The translations under genes and the position numbers were made by a program. Below, in pieces: positions 19,522 through 28,115 of a stretch of DNA of 64,000 bases (its first letter is position 1; the number at the start of each line of letters is the position of its first letter). Under the pieces are notes generated by a model. The model was not told the origin of the DNA. It searched no databases and saw nothing but the letters and a program-made list of their open reading frames with translations. Origin of the DNA: Pseudomonadota bacterium (lineage in GTDB: Bacteria > Pseudomonadota > Gammaproteobacteria > Burkholderiales > Burkholderiaceae_F); the NCBI GenBank assembly GCA_029778535.1, contig JAKOQB010000178.1:62001-126000 (forward strand), in the 5' to 3' direction.

Positions 19522-19999
19522 AGAGCAGGTCCTGAACCCTGCCGTCCATGACCGGCAGGGTTTCGACTGCGGTGTGCCGGCCTTGAATGAATACCTGCAG
19601 CGCTACGCGGAGCAGCATCGGCGCAAGGGAATCAGTGCTGCGTACGTTCTGGTCGATTCGGCTGCCGCGTCGCTTGTCCTGGGCTACTACACGCTCAGTG
19701 CCGCCGAGGTCGACGTGGCGCGGCTCGCGGACGTGGATCGCAAGCGGCTGCCGCGTTTTCCCGTGCCGTGCTTCCGGATGGGACGCCTGGCCTGTCGAAT
19801 CGATCAGCGAGGCCGCGGATTGGGCAAGCTGCTCGTTGGTTGTGCGGTGGATCGGTGCCTGACGGCGCGAGAGCACATTGCGGCCTATGCATTGATCGTC
19901 GACGCAAAGGACGAGGCCGCCAAGCGTTTCTACCAGCACTTCGGATTCAAGGCCCTGATGGATCGAAGCTTGACGTTGTACTTTCCGCTCGGTCGTTGA
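19514..19999 (+). CDS. GNAT-family (TacT-like) toxin
   Basis: A 161-residue acetyltransferase of the type that acetylates the amino group of aminoacyl-tRNAs and so stops translation. The acetyl-CoA pyrophosphate loop is QRGRGLGKLL (about residues 95-104), and the catalytic tyrosine lies in RFYQHFGF. The N-terminal GFDCGVPALNEYLQ segment is diagnostic for these toxin GNATs. It starts with GTG inside the antitoxin gene, which couples toxin to antitoxin translation. Confidence 0.92.
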   Translation: MLEEQVLNPAVHDRQGFDCGVPALNEYLQRYAEQHRRKGISAAYVLVDSAAASLVLGYYTLSAAEVDVARLADVDRKRLPRFPVPCFRMGRLACRIDQRGRGLGKLLVGCAVDRCLTAREHIAAYALIVDAKDEAAKRFYQHFGFKALMDRSLTLYFPLGR

Positions 20000-20134
20000 C
20001 GCGCTGTTGTTCGGCATCGAACGTGTCGCGGTGCAATTGGGTGTGCCATGAATGTGTCTTGGACAGACTGTTTTCGATCACGGCAAGCACTGCAAGCTGC
20101 TGACTTGTAAAGACCAACCATCGGACCTTGCCGC

Positions 20135-20179
20135 CTACGAACCAAGGGGTCGTGGGTTCGAATCCTGCCGGGCGCGCCA
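20135..20179 (+). repeat. Right attachment-site repeat
   Basis: Exact 45-bp copy of the tRNA-Arg 3' end (compare 16168-16212), lacking the 5' half of a tRNA, so it is not a functional tRNA gene. Confidence 0.92.
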
Positions 20180-20187
20180 GCCATTCA

Positions 20188-20215
20188 AGGGGTTGCAGTG
20201 ATGCAGCCCCTTTTT
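20188..20215 (+). terminator. Terminator right of the island
   Basis: Stem GGGGTTGCA/TGCAGCCCC (one G-T pair), loop GTGA, then TTTTT. It directly follows the right att repeat and was probably the original terminator of tRNA-Arg before insertion. Confidence 0.8.
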
Positions 20216-20392
20216 CATTGCTGACGCGTCGCCCTCGGCGGGCGCCTCGACCGCCCGATGTCCGAGCGCACCCGTGCCGCTGCAAGACACAGATCCCCGA
20301 GGCGGAGCGTTCCCCCCCGGCCGCCACCGCGCGGTCGAGGTTGATAATCGAGCGACCGATTTCGCTGATCCGGAATTCAGGAGAGGGCCAGG

Positions 20393-21163
20393 TTGGCTGA
20401 CGACGACGTGCGCATCGAACGTGCGGGCCGCATGCTGCGCGTGACTCTGAACCGGGCCGACAAGCACAACCCGCTGTCGCGCGCCGTGCTGGCGCGGCTG
20501 CGGGAGATCTTCACCGCGGCGCGCGACGAGCCCGACCTCGCCTGCGTCGTTCTGCGCGGTGCCGGCGACCGATACTTCGCGGCAGGCGGCGATCTGCGCG
20601 ACCTGTCGAACGTGCGTACCGGGGCCGATGCGCGCACGATGGCGACGGAAGCGCGCGCCGCGCTCGACGCGATCCGCGAGTTTCCGCTTCCCGTCGTCGC
20701 GTTCGTCAACGGGGACGCGCTCGGCGGCGGCGCCGAGCTCGCGCTTGCGTGCGACCTGCGCGTGATGCGCGAAGGCGCGCATATCGGCTACATCCAGGGT
20801 CGCCTGGCGATCACATCGGGATGGGGCGGCGGCCCCGATCTGGCCGCGCTGGTCGGCCCCGCGCGTGCGCTGCGCATGACTGCGCGCTGCGAGCTGGTTG
20901 CGGCGACGACCGCGCTCAAATGGGGACTCGCCGACGCGCTGGCGCCCGACGGCACCGGCGAGGCGGCGCTGAAGGATTTCATCGCGCCGATACTCGGGCA
21001 GTCCGCCGCCGTGCTGCGCGGCTTCAAGGCGATCGCGCTGGCGGCGCGCCGCGGCGTGCCGTACGAGGATCGGCGCAGGATCGAGCAGGAGCACTTCGTC
21101 GCCACTTGGACCCACGCGGATCACTGGGCCGCCGCCGAGCGCCTGCTGGCGCGCGGCAGGTGA
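20393..21163 (+). CDS. Enoyl-CoA hydratase/isomerase family protein
   Basis: A 256-residue crotonase-fold enzyme. The acyl-CoA oxyanion-hole segments are YFAAGGDLRDL (about residues 62-72) and NGDALGGGAELALACDLRV (about 104-122). Classical hydratases have two active-site glutamates; at the second position this protein has G-Y-I-Q-G-R-L-A-I-T-S-G-W-G-G (glycine-rich, no Glu), so it may be a hydrolase, isomerase or decarboxylase rather than a hydratase. It starts with TTG at 20393 preceded by GGAGAGG. It stands alone just outside the island; the substrate is unknown. Confidence 0.85.
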   Translation: MADDDVRIERAGRMLRVTLNRADKHNPLSRAVLARLREIFTAARDEPDLACVVLRGAGDRYFAAGGDLRDLSNVRTGADARTMATEARAALDAIREFPLPVVAFVNGDALGGGAELALACDLRVMREGAHIGYIQGRLAITSGWGGGPDLAALVGPARALRMTARCELVAATTALKWGLADALAPDGTGEAALKDFIAPILGQSAAVLRGFKAIALAARRGVPYEDRRRIEQEHFVATWTHADHWAAAERLLARGR

Positions 21164-21401
21164 TCAACGAAGCAGCGCGGAGTTGCCGACGTCCATCCGG
21201 AAGCGACTTCGAGGCCAGCGCGCACCAGCGGCCGATCCGCTTCGGACGACGCGCCATTGACGCCGGCAACGCATCCATTTCACCGGTCTTTCCTGCGCAT
21301 CTCTATTTAATCGGGCCCGCGCGCCGCGTCCAGAATCCAGAGCTGATCGAGACGCGGCGCACGGCAATCGAAGAAAGCGGATCGAGAGGAGCGAGCACCT
21401 G

Positions 21402-23057
21402 ATGTCGGCCATTCCGCAGCGAGCGATTGCAGTTCCCGCCCGCGCCGAGTCACCGCACTCGGACGGGTTCTTCGCGCATCACGGGATGTGGGCGCCCGGC
21501 GTGCGGATGTTCCGCAGCCTGCGCTTCGCCGCCAAGGCCGCGATCATCTCGATCGTGTTCGTGCTGCCGGTCGCCGTGCTGCTCGGCTGGCAACTGAAGT
21601 TGCAGTTCGATCAGTCGATGCAGGCGCGGATGGACGCGACGCGACAGCACGTCGAGATCGCGCACGGGTTGATCGCCTGGGCGCACGCGCAGGAAACCGG
21701 CGGGCGCATGACGCGCGAGCAGGCGCAACAGGTGGCGCGCGACGCCGTCGCGCACCTGCGCTACGACGGCAACGAGTATTTCTGGATCAACGACATGCAG
21801 CCGCGCATGGTCATGCATCCGTTCAAGCCGGAACTCGACGGCAAGGACCTGTCCGGCATGAAGGATCCGAACGGTTTGGCGCTGTTCAACGCCTTCGTCG
21901 CCACGGTGCGCCAGAGCGGGGAGGGCTTCGTCGCTCATCAGTGGCCCAAGGCGGGAGCCGAAATGGCGGCCGACAATATCTCGTACGTGAAGGGCTTCGC
22001 GCCTTGGGGCTGGATCGTCGGCTCGGGCGTCTACGTCGGCGACCTGCGCGATGCCGCGCTGCGCCGTGTCGTCTGGTACGGCGCGCTCATCTGCGTCGGG
22101 CTGCTGATCGCCGGCTACCTGTTCCGCAGCTTCTACCTCGTGATGGACGGCGGGCTCAAGGAGACCCGGCGCCATTTGCGCGCGATGACGGCCGGGGATC
22201 TCACCACGTCGCCGTCCCCGTGGGGCAGGGACGAACCCGCGCAGCTGATGCATGAGCTGCACCGGATGCAGGAAGCGCTGCGCTCGATCGTTGCGAACGT
22301 GCGCGGCAACAGCGACACGATCGTGCGCTCGAGCGCAGAGATCGCCAGCGGCGCATCCGACCTGGCGGCGCGTACCGAACAGGTGGCGGCCAACGTCGAG
22401 CGGTCGGCCGCGTCGGTGGAGCAGATTGCAGCGATGGTGAGGGCGACGTCGGAGCACACGGACGAGGCGTCGCGCATGGCGCGGCAGAACGCGCGCGTCG
22501 CCACCGAGGGCGGCCGCGTGATGCGCGACGTGGTGGCGACGATGGAAGGCATCCATGCGTCGTCGGCGCAGATCGGCGAGATCATCGGCACGATCGACGG
22601 CATCGCATTCCAGACCAACATCCTGGCGCTGAACGCCGCGGTCAAGGCCGCGCGCGCCGGCGATCAGGGGCGCGGCTTCGCGGTGGTCGCGGGCGAAGTG
22701 CGCATGCTGGCGCAGCGCTGCACGGAGGCGGCCAAGCAGATCAAGGCGCTGATCGGCAGCAGCGTGGAGAAGATCGAGGCCGGCACCGGCATCGTCCGCA
22801 CCGCGGGCACCACGATCGCGGACATCATCGCGTCGTCGCAGCGGGTCAGCGATCTGCTGGGCGAGATCGCCACCGGCGCGCGCGAGCAGAGCATGGGCAT
22901 CGGCCGGATCGGGCAGGCGATGCGGGATCTCGACCGGATGACACAGCACAACGCCGCGCGGGTCGAACAGACCGCGGCGGCGGCTGCGGCGATGAACGAT
23001 CAGGCCAACGCGCTGGCGGCCGCGGTGGCGCGGTTCCGCCTGCCGCAAGGCCCCTGA
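21402..23057 (+). CDS. Methyl-accepting chemotaxis protein with Cache sensor
   Basis: A 551-residue inner-membrane chemoreceptor. Membrane helix 1 (about residues 47-65), a periplasmic single Cache domain (about 70-220; GNEYFWINDMQPRMVMHPF is diagnostic), helix 2 (about 228-248), a HAMP-like linker and a long coiled-coil signalling domain. The hairpin tip that contacts CheA/CheW reads FQTNILALNAAVKAARAGDQ; the usual AAVEAARAGEQ has Lys instead of Glu at one position. No CheR-binding pentapeptide is seen at the C-terminus. No chemotaxis kinases are nearby, so it feeds a pathway encoded elsewhere. Confidence 0.93.
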   Translation: MSAIPQRAIAVPARAESPHSDGFFAHHGMWAPGVRMFRSLRFAAKAAIISIVFVLPVAVLLGWQLKLQFDQSMQARMDATRQHVEIAHGLIAWAHAQETGGRMTREQAQQVARDAVAHLRYDGNEYFWINDMQPRMVMHPFKPELDGKDLSGMKDPNGLALFNAFVATVRQSGEGFVAHQWPKAGAEMAADNISYVKGFAPWGWIVGSGVYVGDLRDAALRRVVWYGALICVGLLIAGYLFRSFYLVMDGGLKETRRHLRAMTAGDLTTSPSPWGRDEPAQLMHELHRMQEALRSIVANVRGNSDTIVRSSAEIASGASDLAARTEQVAANVERSAASVEQIAAMVRATSEHTDEASRMARQNARVATEGGRVMRDVVATMEGIHASSAQIGEIIGTIDGIAFQTNILALNAAVKAARAGDQGRGFAVVAGEVRMLAQRCTEAAKQIKALIGSSVEKIEAGTGIVRTAGTTIADIIASSQRVSDLLGEIATGAREQSMGIGRIGQAMRDLDRMTQHNAARVEQTAAAAAAMNDQANALAAAVARFRLPQGP

Positions 23058-23070
23058 TCGATGCGCTGCT

Positions 23071-24120
23071 TCAAAGCGCATCCGGCGGCGCGACGCTCAA
23101 GCGCGCCGCCCACGGCAGCAGCGCCGGCATGATCGTCGGGTGCAACTCGACGCCTTCCGCGAGCTGACGGCGCCGACGCGCGAGGCCGCGCTCGCCGGGC
23201 AGCCGGACCGGCGCGGTGGGATCGATGGGCGGGTTGTCGCGGCACTGCTGCGCGATGTGTTCCTTCTGGCGCACGAACGCGTCGAGGCCACCGAACGCAT
23301 CCGGATCGAGCGCCTGCACGAACACCGTCGCACCCCAGCCTTCCTTCGCGTCGGCGCGGCCGAATCCGGCGAGCCCACCCGTCAGCGCCTCGATCATCAG
23401 CGCGAGCCCATAGCCCTTGTGGCCGGCGTCGAGTCCGCCGAGCGGCAGGATCGTTCCCGGCGGACTGGCGTACATCACCGCAGGATCGGCCGTCGGACGG
23501 CCCGACGCATCGAGCAGCGATGGGTACGCGAACGCAGCCTTCGCCTGATGCCGGCGCGCGACCATGCCGTTGGTCGTGATCGACGCCGACACGTCGATCA
23601 GTACCGGATCGCCCGCGGTCGGAAAACCGGCCGCGAGCGGATTCGGCGTGAACACCGCGCGCGTGCCGCCGAACGGCGCCACGCTCGCCGAGTTGGGATC
23701 GGAACTCGCGATCAGCAGCGCCATCTTCTGTTGCGTAGCGCGCAGCAGGTACGCGGCCAGGCAGGCGATGTGGTGGCTGCGGCGGATCACTATCGTCGCG
23801 CTGCCCAGGCTGCGCGCGCGCACGAGCGCGGCGTCGACCGCGCGCACCATCAGCCACGGGCCGGGCAGACGGTGGCCGTCCCACAGCGCGACCGCCGGCC
23901 GGTCGCTGACGATCTCGAGGTCGCCATCGCGGCGCATCGCGCCGCGCTCGAGCTCGCCCAGATACGCGGCGAGCAGGGCCAGCCCGTGGGTGTCGTGGCC
24001 GAGCAGGTCGCCTTCGAGCAGCACGTCGGCCACGGTTGCGGCGCGCTCTTCGGCCAGTCCAACGCGCTGCAGCAGCGTGCCGGCGAAGCCGCGCAATTGA
24101 TCGAAGCGGTAGCGCGACAT
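23071..24120 (-). CDS. Ldh2/malate-lactate dehydrogenase-type oxidoreductase
   Basis: A 349-residue NAD(P)-dependent oxidoreductase of the Ldh_2 family, which reduces or oxidises 2-oxo/2-hydroxy acids. Typical features are an N-terminal helical domain (VLLEGDLLGHDTHGLALL with the conserved GHDTHG), the SHHIACLAAYLL segment, SDPNSASVAPFGG and GGLDAGHKGYGLALMIEAL. It follows the SDR gene with a 6-bp gap and is convergent with the chemoreceptor. With the dehydratase upstream, it probably handles the 2-oxo-3-deoxy sugar acid or its product; this is inference. Confidence 0.87.
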   Translation of the reverse strand: MSRYRFDQLRGFAGTLLQRVGLAEERAATVADVLLEGDLLGHDTHGLALLAAYLGELERGAMRRDGDLEIVSDRPAVALWDGHRLPGPWLMVRAVDAALVRARSLGSATIVIRRSHHIACLAAYLLRATQQKMALLIASSDPNSASVAPFGGTRAVFTPNPLAAGFPTAGDPVLIDVSASITTNGMVARRHQAKAAFAYPSLLDASGRPTADPAVMYASPPGTILPLGGLDAGHKGYGLALMIEALTGGLAGFGRADAKEGWGATVFVQALDPDAFGGLDAFVRQKEHIAQQCRDNPPIDPTAPVRLPGERGLARRRRQLAEGVELHPTIMPALLPWAARLSVAPPDAL

Positions 24121-24126
24121 CGCGGA

Positions 24127-24873
24127 TCAGTACGTTGCCCGGCCGCCGGACAGATCGAACACCGCACCGGTGGAGAACGAGCATTCTTCGGTCGCGAGCC
24201 ACGTGACCATCGCCGCGATCTCCTCCACGGTGCCGAAGCGTCCCAGCGGAATCTTCGACAGCATGAAATCGATGTGCTGCTGCGTCATCTGCGCGAACAT
24301 GCCGGTGCGCACCGCGGCGGGGGTCACGCAGTTGACGCGGATGTTCGTGTTCGCCAGTTCCTTGCCGAGCGACTTGGTCAGCGCGATCACGCCGGCCTTC
24401 GACGCGCTGTACGCGCTGGCGTTGGGATTGCCTTCCTTGCCGGCGACCGACGCGACATTGACGATGCGCCCGTAGTTCGCGGCGCGCATCACCGGCACCA
24501 GCGCGCGGTTGCACAGGAACACGCCGGTCAGATTGGTCTCGAGCACCTGCTGCCACGCGGCGAGCGGATAGTCGGCCACCGTCAGATTCGGGCCGGTGAT
24601 GCCGGCGCTGCAGACGAGCGCGTCGATGCGGTTGAAACGCGCCAGCGTCGCGTCGCGGGCCGCCGCGATCTCGTCCTCGCTGGTCACGTCGATCGCCTGC
24701 TGCTCGTGCCCGGGGCCGAGCCTGGCGGCGGCCGCCGTCAGCGCGTGCACGTCGCGATCCCACAGGCTGACGCGCGCGCCCGACGCCGCCATCCGCTGCG
24801 CGATCGCCAAGCCGATGCCGGCCGCGCCGCCGGTGATCACGGCGCAGCGTCCTTCCAGGTCCAGTCGATTCAT
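24127..24873 (-). CDS. Short-chain dehydrogenase, probable sugar or sugar-acid dehydrogenase
   Basis: A 248-residue classical SDR. The nucleotide-binding motif GGAAGIGLA is at residues 15-23, NAG is replaced by CSAG (LVCSAGITG), the catalytic Ser is in NVASVAG and YSASK holds Tyr and Lys. Closest by feel are FabG-like sugar-acid dehydrogenases such as those of L-rhamnose/L-fucose/L-arabinose non-phosphorylating routes. It is first in a two-gene operon with the Ldh2 protein and divergent from the dehydratase. Confidence 0.88.
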   Translation of the reverse strand: MNRLDLEGRCAVITGGAAGIGLAIAQRMAASGARVSLWDRDVHALTAAAARLGPGHEQQAIDVTSEDEIAAARDATLARFNRIDALVCSAGITGPNLTVADYPLAAWQQVLETNLTGVFLCNRALVPVMRAANYGRIVNVASVAGKEGNPNASAYSASKAGVIALTKSLGKELANTNIRVNCVTPAAVRTGMFAQMTQQHIDFMLSKIPLGRFGTVEEIAAMVTWLATEECSFSTGAVFDLSGGRATY

Positions 24874-24937
24874 TGCGTCCTCCCCGCGCGACCGTCGTTG
24901 CCGCGACTATAGCCGCGATCGCAGCACGCGCCGCAAC

Positions 24938-24948
24938 TGGCCAGACCA
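24938..24948. promoter_or_regulatory. Candidate GntR/FadR-type operator
   Basis: TGGCCAGACCA differs by one base from the TNGTNNNACNA consensus of FadR-subfamily GntR regulators. It lies in the divergent gap between the SDR and dehydratase genes, where such a regulator of sugar-acid use would act. The regulator itself is not in the window. Confidence 0.4.
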
Positions 24949-24964
24949 CTTGACCACGGTCGGC

Positions 24965-24993
24965 TTGACCGGCGCGCGCAGCGCGGTTTAGAT
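24965..24993 (+). promoter_or_regulatory. Promoter of the dehydratase gene
   Basis: -35 TTGACC (24965-24970), 17-bp spacer, -10 TTAGAT (24988-24993), 45 bp before the ATG. Good sigma-70 spacing. Confidence 0.65.
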
Positions 24994-25038
24994 TGCGCGC
25001 CTCGGCTGCCGCGCTCGAGGTGGCCACGGAGACAAAGC

Positions 25039-26787
25039 ATGTCGGATTCGACGGGCGCGGGCCGCAAGCCGCGGCGCAGTCAGGCCTGGTTCGGTCGCCT
25101 CGACCGCGACGGTTTCATCTACCGCTCGTGGACCAAGAACCGCGGCATACCGCACGACCAGTTCGACGGCCGGCCGGTGATCGGCATCTGCAACACCTGG
25201 TCGGAACTGACCCCCTGCAATACGCATTTCCGCGTGCTCGCCGAGCACGTGAAGTTCGGAGTGCTGGAGGCCGGCGGCTTCCCGCTCGAATTTCCGGTGA
25301 TGTCGCTCGGCGAGACGCTGATGCGGCCGACCACGATGCTGTTCCGCAATCTCGTCAGCATGGACGTGGAGGAATCGATCCGCGCCAACCCGCTCGACGG
25401 CGTCGTCCTGCTGATGGGCTGCGACAAGACGACGCCCGCGCTGCTGATGGGCGCGGCGAGCGTGAACCTGCCCGCGATCGGTGTCTCCGGCGGGCCGATG
25501 CTGTCGGGCAAGTTCCGCGGCGGCGAACTCGGTTCCGGCACCGGCGTGTGGCAGATGAGCGAGGCGGTGCGCGCGGGCACGATGTCGCAGGAAGACTTCT
25601 TCGAGGCCGAAAGCTGCATGCACCGCTCGCACGGCCACTGCATGACGATGGGCACCGCCTCGACGATGGCATCGATGGTCGAGGCACTCGGCATGGGCCT
25701 TCCGGGCAACGCGGCCATTCCGGCAGTCGACGCGCGCCGCAGCGTGCTGGCGCGCATGGCGGGGCGAAGAATCGTGCAGATGGTCGAAGAGGATCTGACG
25801 ATGTCGAAGATCCTCACGCGCTCGGCGTTCGAGAACGCAATCCGCGTCAACGCCGCGATCGGCGGCTCGACCAATGCCGTAGTGCATCTGCTCGCGCTCG
25901 CCGGCCGCGTCGGCGTCGATTTGTCGCTCGAGGACTGGGACCGGCTCGGCCACGACCTGCCGTGCCTCGTGGACCTGCAGCCTTCGGGCCGGTACCTGAT
26001 GGAGGACTTCCATTACGCCGGGGGGTTGCCGGCGGTGATCCGCGAGCTGGGCGCGGTGCTCAACAGGGATGTGCTGACCGTCAACGGCAGGTCGATCTGG
26101 GACAACAACAAGGACGCGCCGAAGTACGACCTCGACGGCGGCAAGCGCGTGATCCGCTCGATCGCCGATCCGTTCAAGCCGCGCGCGGGCATCGCGGTGC
26201 TGCGCGGCAACCTGTGCCCGGATGGCGCGGTGATCAAGCCTTCGGCCGCGACGCCCGCGCTGATGAAGCATCGCGGCCGCGCGGTCGTTTTCGAATCGAG
26301 CGACGACATGCATGCGAAGGTCGAGGACGAATCGCTCGACGTGAAGCCCGACGACATCCTGGTGCTGAAGAACTGCGGGCCGAAGGGCTATCCCGGCATG
26401 GCCGAGGTCGGCAACATGCCGATTCCCGCGAAGCTGGTCCGGCAGGGCGTCACCGACATGGTGCGCATCTCGGATGCGCGCATGAGCGGCACCGCCTATG
26501 GCACCGTGGTGCTGCACGCGGCGCCCGAGGCGGCAGCGGGCGGCAACCTCGCACTGGTGAGAAACGGCGACCTTATCGAGCTCGACGTCGAAAAGCGCAG
26601 GTTGCGTCTCGAAGTCTCCGACGAGGAACTGGCGCGCCGACGCGCGGCGTGGACGCCGCCCACCGCGCCGATGACGCGCGGCTACGTGAAGCTGTACTTC
26701 GACCACGTGCAGCAGGCGAATAAGGGCGCCGACCTCGATTTCCTGGTCGGCGCGAGCGGCTCGGCCGTGGGCAAGGACAATCACTGA
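25039..26787 (+). CDS. IlvD/Edd-family sugar-acid dehydratase
   Basis: A 582-residue iron-sulfur dehydratase. Cluster cysteines lie in GICNTWSELTPCNTHF (near residue 50), MGCDKTTPALLMG (near 130) and ESCMHRSHGHCMTMGTAS (near 195). The GHCMTMGTASTMASM version, instead of the SCGGMYTANTM of true dihydroxy-acid dehydratase, marks the pentonate/hexonate branch, which includes L-arabinonate dehydratase. It removes water from a sugar acid to give a 2-oxo-3-deoxy acid. The divergent SDR and Ldh2 genes fit a non-phosphorylating sugar-acid pathway. An IS element lies 11 bp after the stop. Confidence 0.92.
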   Translation: MSDSTGAGRKPRRSQAWFGRLDRDGFIYRSWTKNRGIPHDQFDGRPVIGICNTWSELTPCNTHFRVLAEHVKFGVLEAGGFPLEFPVMSLGETLMRPTTMLFRNLVSMDVEESIRANPLDGVVLLMGCDKTTPALLMGAASVNLPAIGVSGGPMLSGKFRGGELGSGTGVWQMSEAVRAGTMSQEDFFEAESCMHRSHGHCMTMGTASTMASMVEALGMGLPGNAAIPAVDARRSVLARMAGRRIVQMVEEDLTMSKILTRSAFENAIRVNAAIGGSTNAVVHLLALAGRVGVDLSLEDWDRLGHDLPCLVDLQPSGRYLMEDFHYAGGLPAVIRELGAVLNRDVLTVNGRSIWDNNKDAPKYDLDGGKRVIRSIADPFKPRAGIAVLRGNLCPDGAVIKPSAATPALMKHRGRAVVFESSDDMHAKVEDESLDVKPDDILVLKNCGPKGYPGMAEVGNMPIPAKLVRQGVTDMVRISDARMSGTAYGTVVLHAAPEAAAGGNLALVRNGDLIELDVEKRRLRLEVSDEELARRRAAWTPPTAPMTRGYVKLYFDHVQQANKGADLDFLVGASGSAVGKDNH

Positions 26788-26798
26788 CAAGGCGGGAT

Positions 26799-28115
26799 CA
26801 GTAGTGTCCCAACGTCTCTTAGAGGAGAACGAGCTGTTGACCGTCATCCTGCGGCAGAGACGGCGGTGCAAGCAGTTGATTTATCGGCGTTGTCTCGAAC
26901 ATGGTCAGGCTCAGGATCTGTAGGAGCTCGTACAGGCTATGCGGCAGCATGGCGCGCTTCTTCACGATGGCGATCAGCACGTAGGTCGCCACGGCAATCC
27001 AGATCTGCGTCTTCACCGCGTTTTCGCTGGTGCCGAAGAAGGCCTTGATGCGCAGATGCTGCTTGATCCACTTGAAGAAGAGTTCCACTTGCCAGCGCAG
27101 CCGATACAACTCGCCGATCGCCTCGGGCGCCAGCCGCGTGTTGTTGGTCAGGAACACGATGCGCTCGCCCGCGTCGTCCCGGACCACCACGCGGCGCAGC
27201 GCGGTCGGATAGCCCTGCTTGGAGTAGAAGACCTCCAGCGTCACGGTCTGGTCGCACAGCACGCGCGTGTTGACCCGATCCACCGGGTGCGAATAGCGGC
27301 GCTTCACACGCAGACCGCGCTTGGCGCGGATCAGGAAGAACGCGCCGGCTTCGTGCAGCGCATGCAGCCGCGTGAAATCCATGTAGCCGCGGTCGAGCAG
27401 ATAGAACGCCCCGGGTTCGGCCACGAGCTCGTCCAGGGCGTTGACGTCGTGCGTCTTGCCGTCGCTGATGTGAATGAAGCTGGGGATGGCGCCGCGCACG
27501 TCCAGCAGCGTGTGCAACTTGACCGCCGCCTTGGTCGAGCGAAACGGTGCCCACGGAAACACCGACAAGCACAGGTCGATGGTGGTCGAATCGAAGGCGT
27601 AGACGGTCTGCTTCAAGTCCAGCCCGATCGGCTCCTTGGCGTACAGCGGCCGCGCGATGCCGATCAGCTGCTGCGCCAGATCGGCATAGATCCGCCACGG
27701 TCGCACCGCGTTGGCGTTGGCCAGCGTGTTGCGCGCCACCGGTGCGCGAAAGCCCAGGTGGTAAAGCCGCTTGCCCTGCGCCGCCAGGCAGGCTTCGATG
27801 TCGCGCAGCGACTCGCGAAAGGTCAGCTGCGCGAAGGCCATCGCGTAGAACTGATCCAGACACGAAAATCGCTTGACCTTGTGCTCGCCGTCGTAGCGTG
27901 CCACGCAACGCCGAAACGTCGACAGCGGAAGGTGCGCCATGACCTGCGCGAAAACGAGCTTGCCTTGATGCATCGCCACCTCCTGTGGGCACGGCCCACA
28001 ACGAGGGCGAAGTCTGGGTCCCGAAGTTCAAATCGAGACCAGCCTCGCACGGCGATTTCTCAAGATGGATCATCAACTTGCCAACCCTTCGGCTGAGAAC
28101 GTTGGGACACCACTG
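26799..28115 (-). mobile_element. IS4-family insertion sequence, apparently complete
   Basis: The 1317-bp element has terminal inverted repeats CAGTAGTGTCCCAACGT and CAGTGGTGTCCCAACGT (one mismatch in 17). Both ends abut the same 9-bp target duplication AGGCGGGAT (26790-26798 and 28116-28124). It contains one transposase gene reading right to left. The clean target duplication and intact gene indicate a recent insertion. Removing it would join the dehydratase gene to the CCACAGAG-type repeat about 14 bp after its stop. Confidence 0.93.
26819..27979 (-). CDS. IS4-family transposase
   Basis: A 386-residue DDE transposase. An N-terminal DUF4372 domain (HQGKLVFAQVMAHLPLSTFR) marks this IS4 subgroup. 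The catalytic residues are the Asp of VYAFDSTTIDLCL, the Asp of FYLLDRGYMDF and the Glu of the YREK-type signature YRLRWQVELFFKWIKQ. The gene fills most of the element. No frameshift is seen, so the enzyme is probably active. Confidence 0.95.
   Translation of the reverse strand: MAMHQGKLVFAQVMAHLPLSTFRRCVARYDGEHKVKRFSCLDQFYAMAFAQLTFRESLRDIEACLAAQGKRLYHLGFRAPVARNTLANANAVRPWRIYADLAQQLIGIARPLYAKEPIGLDLKQTVYAFDSTTIDLCLSVFPWAPFRSTKAAVKLHTLLDVRGAIPSFIHISDGKTHDVNALDELVAEPGAFYLLDRGYMDFTRLHALHEAGAFFLIRAKRGLRVKRRYSHPVDRVNTRVLCDQTVTLEVFYSKQGYPTALRRVVVRDDAGERIVFLTNNTRLAPEAIGELYRLRWQVELFFKWIKQHLRIKAFFGTSENAVKTQIWIAVATYVLIAIVKKRAMLPHSLYELLQILSLTMFETTPINQLLAPPSLPQDDGQQLVLL

Larger units (their letters stand above)
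16168..20179. mobile_element. Degenerate integrated island in tRNA-Arg, probably two tandem units
   Basis: The segment is bounded by 45-bp direct repeats of the tRNA-Arg end. A partial att copy at 18752-18806 divides it into a left unit (HigBA, small unknown genes, capsid remnant) and a right unit (TacA/TacT). No integrase, excisionase or portal gene is visible, so it appears non-mobile now. The two toxin-antitoxin pairs are the only clearly intact genes and may have stabilised what remains. Confidence 0.85.

Noticed and set aside
20135..20179. A second tRNA-Arg gene
   Set aside because: Only the 3' 45 bases are present; the acceptor 5' arm and D-arm are missing. It is an attachment-site copy.
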